DNA of 49,962 bases, taken from the IMG/VR virus record IMGVR_UViG_3300030102_006157, positions 1 through 49,962 of that record, one strand, 5' to 3'. Origin of the DNA: a virus. The notes under the pieces are model-generated. The model ran no database searches. It was not told the DNA's origin and saw nothing but the letters and a program-made list of their open reading frames with translations. Positions 24,256 through 31,948 of the stretch are shown here, one piece after another (position 1 is the first letter of the stretch; the number at the start of each line of letters is the position of its first letter). Both the position numbers and the translations under genes were made by a program.

Positions 24256-25067
24256 CCAATTTTTACTCTTGGTTTAATTGTTCCTTGTGTCACAACATCT
24301 ATCGATATATCTGCAAGTTTAGGTTTCATGATTGCAGCTACTTCACCTATTCTTGAAGCGGGGGTAGTATTAATCATAAAGATAATTTTATTTTTTCCTA
24401 AATATTTTGCAGCTTCTTTTGCATAAGGTATTTCAACTTCTTTTTTCCACCTTGCCGCTAGCTTTCTATCTTTCATAATGGCTTTTATTTGACTACCATT
24501 TACTCCAGTTCTTTCTCTACCAAGTCTAGCAATTTTAGGATCTACATCTCTAATTTCTAACGCAGCTTTAACTTCTTTTGCTATAGGAACTGTACCACCT
24601 AATTTAAATCCTATAATTTCTTTTCCTCCACCGTCACCAGGTAAATTACCAGCTTTAACTTCATAATTCGTACCGCTAATAACGATGTCAACACCTGCGC
24701 TAGATCCACCGCCTAAATGCGCATTATCTAATAAAAAGAATAAAGTTGCTTCAGCTGGACCTACACCCTTTAAATTATAATTGTGTAAATTTCTAAAACT
24801 TTTAGCACTAATAGCTTTTAAGTTTTTAATTAATTTATTTAATTTAGTAACATTTGGCGGTCCAGATATTGTATTATCTAAATCAAATGCTGGAAACATA
24901 TGTGTTCTAAATAAATGTTGTATTTCTTTTTTATATTTTAAACTAGTAAAATCTCCGGATGAAAGATTAAAAGACGTTACTTTTTGTGCACGTTTTAAAA
25001 AATCTGCATCAAGATCGGATACATTTACTGCAGCCATCTCTGTGATATAACTTTTAAACTTCATCAT
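24252..25067 (-). CDS. PD-(D/E)XK nuclease-like protein with capsid-targeting leader
   Basis: MMKFKSYITEMAAVN is a leader of the type F-K-S-Y-I-T-E. The central region has GPAEATLFF (E106) and GVDIVISGTNYEVKAG, giving D127 and E136-x-K138: the E...D-x8-E-x-K layout of a restriction-endonuclease fold. The later part (NKIIFMINTTPASRIGEVAA) is alpha/beta. First gene after a late-type promoter (25097-25104). It is probably a packaged nuclease, though activity is inferred from motifs only. Confidence 0.68.
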   Translation of the reverse strand: MMKFKSYITEMAAVNVSDLDADFLKRAQKVTSFNLSSGDFTSLKYKKEIQHLFRTHMFPAFDLDNTISGPPNVTKLNKLIKNLKAISAKSFRNLHNYNLKGVGPAEATLFFLLDNAHLGGGSSAGVDIVISGTNYEVKAGNLPGDGGGKEIIGFKLGGTVPIAKEVKAALEIRDVDPKIARLGRERTGVNGSQIKAIMKDRKLAARWKKEVEIPYAKEAAKYLGKNKIIFMINTTPASRIGEVAAIMKPKLADISIDVVTQGTIKPRVKIG

Positions 25068-25096
25068 AGTTCTACCTTTTGTTTATGTTATACCTT

Positions 25097-25104
25097 TATT
25101 TATA
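25097..25104 (-). promoter_or_regulatory. Late-promoter-like TATAAATA box
   Basis: Minus-strand TATAAATA lies about 30 bases upstream of the start of the nuclease-like/ligase-like late block. A TTTACA 19 bases upstream (25123-25128) gives an additional host-type -35. T4 late promoters are an 8-base TATAAATA without a conserved -35. It directly follows the terminator of the DUF932 operon. Confidence 0.6.
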
Positions 25105-25128
25105 TCATAAATTTTTTTAATTGTAAAC

Positions 25129-25152
25129 AAAAAAAAGGGACCATACGGTCCC
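25129..25152 (-). terminator. Intrinsic (rho-independent) terminator of the DUF932 operon
   Basis: On the minus strand GGGACC-GTAT-GGTCCC (25137-25152) forms a 6-bp GC-rich hairpin with a 4-base loop and is followed directly by eight T (25129-25136). It lies 26 bases after the stop codon of the 54-aa gene and ends transcription from promoter copy 3 before the late promoter. Confidence 0.9.
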
Positions 25153-25177
25153 GAGGTAGTATCAAAACAAAGGAGAA

Positions 25178-25342
25178 TTATTTTTGTTTTTGTTTATTAA
25201 ATGAATTATTCCACAACTTTAAACCGTATTTTTTTCTCTTTTCTACCTCAATTGGATGATTAGCTTCATACGTTTTTTGTCTCGTATGAAGCTGATTTTC
25301 TTTTATCCAATCGGCAATTTGTTCGCGAGTATGTTTTTTCAT
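25178..25342 (-). CDS. Small basic hypothetical protein (54 aa)
   Basis: Starting at the ATG at 25342, which overlaps the preceding small membrane ORF's TGA (ATGA), the product is MKKHTREQIADWIKENQLHTRQ... ending NKQKQK. The N-terminal helix resembles a short DNA-binding or adaptor helix, but no family is clear. It is the last gene before the terminator. A longer frame to 25369 is less likely. Confidence 0.62.
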   Translation of the reverse strand: MKKHTREQIADWIKENQLHTRQKTYEANHPIEVEKRKKYGLKLWNNSFNKQKQK

Positions 25343-25446
25343 GACACCTGAACTGCTATGTAAATACATAACGCTAGTATCGTCAATTTACCATAATCTA
25401 AATCCCATTTGGTACCTTCACCAAAGTTTTTTTCAAATTTTTTCAT
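25339..25446 (-). CDS. Tiny membrane protein (35 aa)
   Basis: An ATG at 25446 gives MKKFEKNFGEGTKWDLDYGK followed by a hydrophobic tail (LTILALCIYIAVQVS) and TGA at 25339-25341. It overlaps the DUF932 gene's stop by 4 bases and the next gene's ATG by 4 bases (ATGA), the same coupling as the true genes around it. Its function is unknown, and it may be a small membrane modulator. Confidence 0.6.
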   Translation of the reverse strand: MKKFEKNFGEGTKWDLDYGKLTILALCIYIAVQVS

Positions 25447-26399
25447 GATGCCTCCGCAAATTCGAGAGCAGATTTAATGGCATCACGCTTTCTAACTTGA
25501 TTATATCCATACCAAGAAGAATAAAGTCTGTTATCTTCATTACGACCTTGTAAATGATCGGTAACGTAAGTTACACTGTTAAAAGCTTGCCACCAACTTC
25601 CTTCTGCAAAGTTTGAACCTGGCTGAGTTTCAAGAGCATCGTAACAAAGACGTGCATTTCTTGATAAAGTATCGATAGCAAGTTTTTTACCTTGTGTTTT
25701 CTTATCAGCAGTTCTTGGAAATACTGTGTTATAATACTCAATAAGAGCTTCAGCTGTATATCTTTTCTTTCCAAGAAATTCAGCCATTTCTTTATAACTA
25801 TTAAGCTTTTCAGAAGCAATACCAAGTGCTTCTTTTACACTATCAGGATTAAACTGAGTTCTGTGTGTAACTTTAACAGCTTTATCTGCTTTCATTTCCA
25901 ATGAAAGTGATAACGTATTATTGCATACAACACGAATTGGTGTAAATCTAATATCTATTGATTTACCATACTGATGCGGATTTGAAAAAAGTAAATATGA
26001 ATCGACTTTATCTCCGCCAAAAAGTTCAAATGAATCCTTAACTTTTGCTAAAGCCCAAACCATTTGACCACCCTTAAGTGAACCAGCAGTATGCATTTCC
26101 ATATTACCAGCAAGTACATACTCACCGAAAAAATTAAATGCTTCTTCATTCTGAACTGGTGTCCAATTTTCACCGACATTAGTTAAAATTTTTCCATCAG
26201 TACTTCTTACTAATGATTTTTGACCAGTCGGTATCAATTCACCGTTGAATTGAATGTATGATTGAACTTCTTCAACTTTCCAATCGAGGCCAGCTTTTTC
26301 CATCATCATAGTCGGTGATAGATCGTTTGATACAGGTGTTCCAAGACCATGCCATGGAACTTCACCTGCGTATGCCATTGTTTCAACTTGATGTGCCAT
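25443..26399 (-). CDS. DUF932 / phage-plasmid-like protein (TIGR03299 type)
   Basis: The 318-aa protein carries the family start MAHQVETMAYAGEVPWHGLG and the internal IRFTPIRVVCNNTLSLSL (about 146-163), both hallmarks of the DUF932 / TIGR03299 proteins found in phages and plasmids. The biochemical role is unknown. It is expressed early as the second gene of a promoter-to-terminator unit. Confidence 0.85.
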   Translation of the reverse strand: MAHQVETMAYAGEVPWHGLGTPVSNDLSPTMMMEKAGLDWKVEEVQSYIQFNGELIPTGQKSLVRSTDGKILTNVGENWTPVQNEEAFNFFGEYVLAGNMEMHTAGSLKGGQMVWALAKVKDSFELFGGDKVDSYLLFSNPHQYGKSIDIRFTPIRVVCNNTLSLSLEMKADKAVKVTHRTQFNPDSVKEALGIASEKLNSYKEMAEFLGKKRYTAEALIEYYNTVFPRTADKKTQGKKLAIDTLSRNARLCYDALETQPGSNFAEGSWWQAFNSVTYVTDHLQGRNEDNRLYSSWYGYNQVRKRDAIKSALEFAEAS

Positions 26400-26413
26400 T
26401 ATTTAAATTCTCC

Positions 26414-26680
26414 TTATATAGCAGTTAATAATGAAGGTGAAACTTTCCAGTTACCAATATTAGTAGCAACAACTACAGTCTTGAGATTAACTTTTTTTAC
26501 AAGACCTTCGATGAAACTGCCTCTTCTATTTTCGAAAGAAACTTTGTCACCGACTGCAAATTCTCTTGCAGCTTTATATTGGAATTCACTTTGCTTTGCT
26601 TTTATCATTGTTATGATAGCATTAATTTCGTCACGATTACAAGTGTTGATTATACCTTGAACATTATCTAATTTATTCAT
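26414..26680 (-). CDS. Small KOW/SH3-like phage protein (88 aa)
   Basis: A helical N-terminus (INTCNRDEINAIITMIKAKQ) precedes FAVGDKVSFENRRGSFIEGLVKKV, a KOW/SH3-like barrel segment seen in small nucleic-acid-binding phage proteins. It is the first gene after promoter copy 3. The function is unknown. Confidence 0.68.
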   Translation of the reverse strand: MNKLDNVQGIINTCNRDEINAIITMIKAKQSEFQYKAAREFAVGDKVSFENRRGSFIEGLVKKVNLKTVVVATNIGNWKVSPSLLTAI

Positions 26681-26717
26681 TATTAAATTTTCCTCATTTT
26701 AATTTGCTTATAGATAT

Positions 26718-26749
26718 AATATAATATGTTTAGGATGAAATGTAAACCC
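26718..26749 (-). promoter_or_regulatory. Promoter, GGGTTTACA class (copy 3)
   Basis: Minus strand: GGG (26747-26749), TTTACA (26741-26746), 17-base spacer, TATATT (26718-26723). It drives the DUF932 unit, which ends at the terminator at 25129-25152. Confidence 0.76.
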
Positions 26750-26773
26750 TTTTTTTAAAATAATTTAAATTTT

Positions 26774-26810
26774 TATTTATATGTAACATAAATGATACAA
26801 TATTGTTACA
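26774..26810. promoter_or_regulatory. GTTACA repeats upstream of promoter copy 3, with a TATAAATA box
   Basis: TGTAACA (26782-26788) and TGTTACA (26804-26810) form inverted half sites 15 bases apart, with a related ATGATACAATATTG between them. A minus-strand TATAAATA lies at 26774-26781. The set overlaps the stop of the radical-SAM gene. It corresponds in position to the operator-like repeats of copies 1 and 4. Confidence 0.5.
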
Positions 26811-28290
26811 ATCTTTTTGGTTCCATTTCTAAAGACTTTCCACTGTAACCCCAAAATTCATTATAAGATTTCGAAATTTTTACTTTATTATTTTTCTTAA
26901 AGTATTTTTTAATAACTTTACTGTGAACATCCATTGGCATTTTAAAACCTAGTTTATTGACGTGTTCTTTTAGTCTTTCTCGCCTTTGCATTCTTTCTTC
27001 GAAAGTACTATTTTCATTATACCAGTCATTTCTTTGATTATATTTTATATTTAGTTCTTCTTGCATATGCCATACAGGAGCGTGTGGCATAAAAATAAAT
27101 GTTCCTCCAAGAATAACTGTATGAAATACATCTTTGTGTTTCTGATGTTTAGTAAAAAAATTTAAAGTTTCTTGAAAATCTTTTTCTGTTTCAGTTGGAT
27201 AACCTACCATCATGAGTGCAGTAATTCCAAGCTTATACCGATAACTCATTTCTACGTAATGATCTAAATCTTCATTACTAAATTTTTTATCCATATGGTC
27301 GCGTACACTTTCAGAACCCGATTCTATTCCTAAATCTTGAGATAATATTCCAGCTTTAGCCATTTTTTCAAAATACCAAGGTGGACATTGTCTTTTTGGT
27401 CTAACTATACACTGTCCTGCAAATTGCATATCTTCTCGTAACATTCCCTCTTCTTTATATCTAATTATTTCATCTAAAAATATATGAAATTCTCTCATGG
27501 CTCCATTAAATAAACTATCTGCCCATCTCATTACATTCACTGTTGGATGTCTTAAAGATTGATGTACAACTTCTTCGGCCATGAGTTTTCCAGATCTAAA
27601 TTTAAATTTAGGAGCCATTGCGTGAATATCACAGAAAGTGCAATTTCTTACACAACCTCGAGATGATGCCATATATAATACACTTCCATTAGAAGAATAT
27701 TCTTTTAAACTTAAATCTGTATAATCTGGGAATGGATATTTGTCTAAGTTTTGCAATTGTTTAAAATTTTTAGTATCAATACCCGGACCTGAAGTTTTAC
27801 CTTTTAATAATTCAATTAAAGATTCTTCTGCTTCTCCGTATATTACATGATCTACCATTTTAATGATAGGTGTTTCTGAATGAAATAACATGCATGAAGG
27901 ACCACCGAGTACAAACTTTCCTTTATAACCAAGTTCTTTAAAAGCTTTTATTAATAAAATAGATGGAGCTTGTGATGTAGTAGAAAACTGCGTAATACCT
28001 ATCCATTTAGGATTATGCTTTAAAACATCTTTTGCAAAAGAGAAAGTTGGTTCTTTTAATTTTGTGCCATAATCTTCTATTAGTAAATCTAAATCTAACC
28101 AGCAAGGATGTTCATCGCCCCACCATAATTCATGACAATCTTCCATTCGATTGTAGAGATAGATATTAAAATCCATATAAACCGAAGAAAAACCATTTTC
28201 TCTTAGTTGTGATTTCAATAAAGCAGGTCCAACAATAGGCATATTAGGATCTAATTTTGGTACAGTTATAAAAATAATGTCTTTATTCAT
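26806..28290 (-). CDS. Radical SAM protein with B12-binding-like N-terminal domain
   Basis: The 494-aa protein has an N-terminal Rossmann region (about 1-150) of the B12-binding type, KPxLDPNMPIVGPALLKSQLRENG-like with FVLGGPSC. The DxHxxG cobalamin-ligand motif is not seen, so a base-off or non-binding version is possible. The radical-SAM core then starts: C213-x3-C217-x2-C220 in SRGCVRNCTFCD, followed by a GGE-like LGIESGSE. This family includes methyltransferases and ring-forming enzymes. It ends the island; the downstream terminator/promoter module begins inside its stop codon. Confidence 0.85.
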   Translation of the reverse strand: MNKDIIFITVPKLDPNMPIVGPALLKSQLRENGFSSVYMDFNIYLYNRMEDCHELWWGDEHPCWLDLDLLIEDYGTKLKEPTFSFAKDVLKHNPKWIGITQFSTTSQAPSILLIKAFKELGYKGKFVLGGPSCMLFHSETPIIKMVDHVIYGEAEESLIELLKGKTSGPGIDTKNFKQLQNLDKYPFPDYTDLSLKEYSSNGSVLYMASSRGCVRNCTFCDIHAMAPKFKFRSGKLMAEEVVHQSLRHPTVNVMRWADSLFNGAMREFHIFLDEIIRYKEEGMLREDMQFAGQCIVRPKRQCPPWYFEKMAKAGILSQDLGIESGSESVRDHMDKKFSNEDLDHYVEMSYRYKLGITALMMVGYPTETEKDFQETLNFFTKHQKHKDVFHTVILGGTFIFMPHAPVWHMQEELNIKYNQRNDWYNENSTFEERMQRRERLKEHVNKLGFKMPMDVHSKVIKKYFKKNNKVKISKSYNEFWGYSGKSLEMEPKRL

Positions 28291-28831
28291 AAGCCCTGAT
28301 TAACATATTGTTTATTAAAAACCCATCACGCGCTGCATTTATTATATGATTTGTACTTATACAAACTTGCTTTAAACTAACATAATTTTTCGGTTTATAT
28401 TCTTTTAAAATTTTATCGGTACCAACATATCCAAACTTTATACTTGAAACCATTGGTCCTTTAGGAATGTATTGCAATTGGTAGATGGCTTTATCCAACG
28501 CAGCTTTTGCAGCTTGATATGGCCATACTTTTCTTGTATTTTCATCTACAGTATTTGAACTTATATTTATAATCAATTGATCAGCATTCATTCTATCGTA
28601 AACCTCATAAAGAATTTCTGTTTGTACCCACATATGATCCGGATATTTTGGATCATCATACATAAAAGCATTGTTGATAAATACAGAACATTCATTTAAA
28701 TGTTGATACATTTTAAGTCTATCATATTTTTCTGTTAAATTATATCCATTTGATCTACTAAATCCTTTATCACCAAAAGCCTCAAAAAGAGCTTTACCTA
28801 TTCCATTTGTATGGCCTGTAATAAAAATCAT
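28283..28831 (-). CDS. Short-chain dehydrogenase/reductase
   Basis: The 182-aa protein has TGHTNGIGKAL (residues 5-15, the TGxxxGIG cofactor loop), NNAF (53-56), IISSNT (Ser at about 91-92) and Y105-x3-K109, i.e. the SDR catalytic triad. It is shorter than the typical 240-260 aa, so parts of the substrate-binding C-terminus are reduced. It overlaps both neighbours by 4-8 bases, indicating a role in the same pathway as the radical SAM enzymes. Confidence 0.82.
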   Translation of the reverse strand: MIFITGHTNGIGKALFEAFGDKGFSRSNGYNLTEKYDRLKMYQHLNECSVFINNAFMYDDPKYPDHMWVQTEILYEVYDRMNADQLIINISSNTVDENTRKVWPYQAAKAALDKAIYQLQYIPKGPMVSSIKFGYVGTDKILKEYKPKNYVSLKQVCISTNHIINAARDGFLINNMLIRAYE

Positions 28832-29385
28832 ATTATACCTTCTACCTTTTGTATATCTCTACGATCTAATCTCCACACGGATTGTTTAACTCCGTATATT
28901 TCTTTTTCATCATACCAACTATATGTTGGATCAATATCTTTACATTTATGAAAATGTTTATCTAATTTTTCACTACTAGCTGTTCCACCGTCTCCAGTAT
29001 TAGTAGTGAATAATATATATTTTGCTCCACGATCCATTGCGTAATCTACCATATATGGTACCAACCAACTTGTAATTCCAGAACAAGATATTAAACCTCT
29101 TCTTCTTCCAAATCCTTTAGCTCTATATTGTCTTAGCGTAGCAGTTCTACAAAATATTCTCCATGCTTCAGGGTAATATTCATAAAAATCGTGCGTATGC
29201 GACATAGATATAATTTTATTATCGTAATAAATTACATATAAACCACTATTAGATCTTAATGCTAATTTTTCCATAGTTGAATTATTTTCAATGCCTTGAT
29301 CAGCAGCTTCACTAATAAAAGCTTCTAAATCTGATAACATCGAATCATTGTAAAGTTTTATTTGCATATTGTTTATGTTTAACAT
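28828..29385 (-). CDS. GNAT-family acetyltransferase
   Basis: The 185-aa protein has the GNAT cofactor-loop region RQYRAKGFGRRRGL (about 90-103, R/Q-x-x-G-x-G/A pattern), preceded by beta strands ending IFCRTATL and followed by VDYAMDRGAKYILFTTN. It would transfer an acyl group from acyl-CoA to an amine. Neighbouring radical SAM, SDR and oxygenase genes suggest tailoring of a common product. Confidence 0.75.
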   Translation of the reverse strand: MLNINNMQIKLYNDSMLSDLEAFISEAADQGIENNSTMEKLALRSNSGLYVIYYDNKIISMSHTHDFYEYYPEAWRIFCRTATLRQYRAKGFGRRRGLISCSGITSWLVPYMVDYAMDRGAKYILFTTNTGDGGTASSEKLDKHFHKCKDIDPTYSWYDEKEIYGVKQSVWRLDRRDIQKVEGII

Positions 29386-30676
29386 AACACCTCTTTATTA
29401 TATCGGATTTGTCTTTATCAGTAATATTTTTAATTTGATCGTAGGTATAATCTAAATTACGTAATCGATTATAAAATGTAAAACTATTTATTGTATTATT
29501 CATCGAACGAATAGCTATATCAGTTGCTTGTGATTCAGTCATATTATCGTTGTACCAACCCATATCATTAAATGAATATCCGTATTTATTAGGATCAATT
29601 CCTATTTTTGACTTTGGCGATATCGATAAAACTTGAAAACTATAACTATCAATTGAATTTGTTTTATCTAACCAATCAACTGTAGCATTTAAAGTGTCTT
29701 GAGTTTCGTACGGCAATCCAGCAATGAATCCGCAAGATATTAAAATATCTGGATGCTTTTCTTTCATCCATTGCAATCCATCTTTTATTTTATTTGGATC
29801 CATACCCTTACCAATGGTTTTTGCAGATTTATGATTAAAACTTTCTATTCCAAAGAATACAGATTTTAATCCGCTTTCTGCTAATATATCCCAACTTTCT
29901 GGTTTTGAAATAATAAGATCTGCACGTGCATAGGATGAAAATTCTAAATCAAACGGTAATGTTTTAAACATATTTTTTAATTTTCTAATTTTTTCTACAG
30001 AATCATTATAGGTGTCATCACTAAACATATAACCTTCAGTTCCGTAATTAATATAATTTCTCATCATTTCTTCTTTTAAAACTTTCGGTGATTTACAAAA
30101 ATCCCAAAGTTTTTTACCGTTTAAAGGATAAGAACAAAAACTACATTTAAATATACAACCTCTGGCTATTTCAATAGGTAAATGTTCTTTTTCAAAAATA
30201 TAATCTGAATCATCCCACAATATTTGGCTTGTATTAAAATTAAAATCGTTTATAAATTTATCTTCGGCAGGACCGTAAATGTACTTTACATTTTTAAATT
30301 CATTTTTTATCTTCATACCTCCAATCACTATTTGCATTCCTAAAGTTCTTATATAACTAAATAATTCTTCGGCTTCTTGTTTTTCAATTCCAATGCTAGT
30401 GGCTTTTTCTAATTCGGATCTTATTTTAATTCGACTTTCAAAAGCATCAAAATTTTTAGGAGCCATGAATGTAGAGCTAAAACCAATCCATGTGGTGTCT
30501 TTAGTTTTATATTTTAAAATGATATTTTTTATTTCATTTAAATTAAAAAAGGTAAAAAAATCTACAACTTTAACCTTTTCATTTTTTAATCTAAAATCTG
30601 AAGCAATTCTATAAGCACCAGCGGCTCTTCCTAAACCAATACTTCCATTTACGTCTGTGAAAATGATAGCTTGCAT
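29345..30676 (-). CDS. Radical SAM protein, second of the island
   Basis: The 443-aa protein has a Rossmann-like N-terminal part (MQAIIFTDVNGSIGLGRAAG) and C174-x3-C178-x2-C181 in ARGCIFKCSFCSYPL, followed by SVFFGIESFNHKSAKTIGKG and a GLPYETQDT segment, the hallmarks of the B12-binding radical-SAM class. It is distinct from the 26806 protein in sequence. It overlaps the GNAT gene by 41 bases and the oxygenase-like gene by 28. Confidence 0.86.
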   Translation of the reverse strand: MQAIIFTDVNGSIGLGRAAGAYRIASDFRLKNEKVKVVDFFTFFNLNEIKNIILKYKTKDTTWIGFSSTFMAPKNFDAFESRIKIRSELEKATSIGIEKQEAEELFSYIRTLGMQIVIGGMKIKNEFKNVKYIYGPAEDKFINDFNFNTSQILWDDSDYIFEKEHLPIEIARGCIFKCSFCSYPLNGKKLWDFCKSPKVLKEEMMRNYINYGTEGYMFSDDTYNDSVEKIRKLKNMFKTLPFDLEFSSYARADLIISKPESWDILAESGLKSVFFGIESFNHKSAKTIGKGMDPNKIKDGLQWMKEKHPDILISCGFIAGLPYETQDTLNATVDWLDKTNSIDSYSFQVLSISPKSKIGIDPNKYGYSFNDMGWYNDNMTESQATDIAIRSMNNTINSFTFYNRLRNLDYTYDQIKNITDKDKSDIIKRCYVKHKQYANKTLQ

Positions 30677-31377
30677 TTAATTTTTTCTCTAAATTCATCT
30701 GTAAATACCCCGTCTATTCTTAAACAATACGAGGCTTGTGGTATGCCGTCTGAAGTATGTCTATCTTGATCATTAAACCAAGTACATGTTGATTCTGGAT
30801 AATGTTTTACTTTTATTCCATTTTCTTGTTCATCAACTAAATGAAATCTCATTTTATTTTTGTCTATAGTAAACCATAAAAATTCACACACATCATTTCT
30901 TTCGCCATCATACATTCCATCACGATGTTCAGTTAGTATTGAAAAATGATCCAATGTAAAAAAGAATACTCTACCAAAATTTTCAAACGGAAGTGCGTTT
31001 ATATATTTTACTAATTCAGGGAAATACTTTGCATTATGAGTCCATTCAGCACCTTCACCAGAATCTTTATTTAAATATCCTTTATGTTTTTTTAAAAATA
31101 CACCGCTAACAGAATAATGAATATCTTTCCAATACTTTAAAAATGTTCTTCTTTCGTAAGTAGTAAGCCCTTCAACTTCTTTCTCATATTTGTATTCTTC
31201 TTCATATGGATATATTAAATCATCTTGTAATTTATATACTCTAGGGCCAGGATCACATATATGTGGATATGATTTTGCCAATCCCATAGCTATTTCTTTA
31301 TCTAATTTCAAAAAACTTTCTGTATCAACTATATCGTCTAAATCTAAAAATGGTATACTATAATCTAAACCTATCAT
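30649..31377 (-). CDS. Possible Fe(II)/2-oxoglutarate-type oxygenase (242 aa)
   Basis: A possible metal triad is seen: H151-R-D153 in ILTEHRDG, a distal His in QDRHTSDG (H207) and a following R220 in YCLRIDG that could bind 2-oxoglutarate. The HxD...H...R spacing fits cupin-fold hydroxylases, e.g. the aspartyl/asparaginyl beta-hydroxylase type. No signal peptide. The call is weak on motifs alone, but three neighbouring genes show the same pattern. Confidence 0.6.
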   Translation of the reverse strand: MIGLDYSIPFLDLDDIVDTESFLKLDKEIAMGLAKSYPHICDPGPRVYKLQDDLIYPYEEEYKYEKEVEGLTTYERRTFLKYWKDIHYSVSGVFLKKHKGYLNKDSGEGAEWTHNAKYFPELVKYINALPFENFGRVFFFTLDHFSILTEHRDGMYDGERNDVCEFLWFTIDKNKMRFHLVDEQENGIKVKHYPESTCTWFNDQDRHTSDGIPQASYCLRIDGVFTDEFREKIKCKLSFSQT

Positions 31378-31948
31378 ATATCTGTATTAACTCCTTATTA
31401 TCTGTCTCATGTCTTTCAGGTAAACACGTTACAATGTGTATTCTATTTTGTTCTGTTGAACAATTCATTGCAGTATGTTCTTTTGTAGTATTAACTATAA
31501 CAACTTCGCCTTCTTTTAAATTTAAAACCTGTGGAGGATCTGTGAATATAAATCTACCTCCCTTTCCGTATGTATCATAAGCACCGTAAATGGGTATATG
31601 CATTCGAATTGTTTTATCTTTATGTAATGAATAACAAGTTTTAGGTGTTTGTATCATAATCCGTGTTCTTACAACGGGAAATGGGAGGTTTTTTAAACAC
31701 TCAATAATATATTCATTTTCAATATCTTTATTCCATACATTAAATTGTGCGTCCGATGTTACAGATCCATCATTATACCATAGCGACCCAACTCCATCAT
31801 AGTGTTTATTTTCAACAGTTTCGGGTAAATGCTGTAAAGCAATCTGTGAAACTGAATCTGGAGGAGGACACTTTTTCTTTATAGATAAATATGATTGATA
31901 TAATTCTTTTACATTAAATTTTATGTTATAATAAAAATGAGATTCCAT
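31358..31948 (-). CDS. Aspartyl/asparaginyl beta-hydroxylase-like oxygenase (196 aa)
   Basis: This is the clearest of the four oxygenase-like proteins. CYSLHKDKTIRMHIPI (H109-K-D111) is the iron-binding HxD with the R-x-H-x-P element of beta-hydroxylases. LKEGEVVIVNTTKEHTA gives the distal H158, and RIHIVTCL (R169) could bind 2-oxoglutarate. Its ATG (31946-31948) overlaps the ATG of the divergent plus-strand gene by two bases (CATG), so no intergenic promoter exists between them. Confidence 0.75.
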   Translation of the reverse strand: MESHFYYNIKFNVKELYQSYLSIKKKCPPPDSVSQIALQHLPETVENKHYDGVGSLWYNDGSVTSDAQFNVWNKDIENEYIIECLKNLPFPVVRTRIMIQTPKTCYSLHKDKTIRMHIPIYGAYDTYGKGGRFIFTDPPQVLNLKEGEVVIVNTTKEHTAMNCSTEQNRIHIVTCLPERHETDNKELIQIYDRFRL

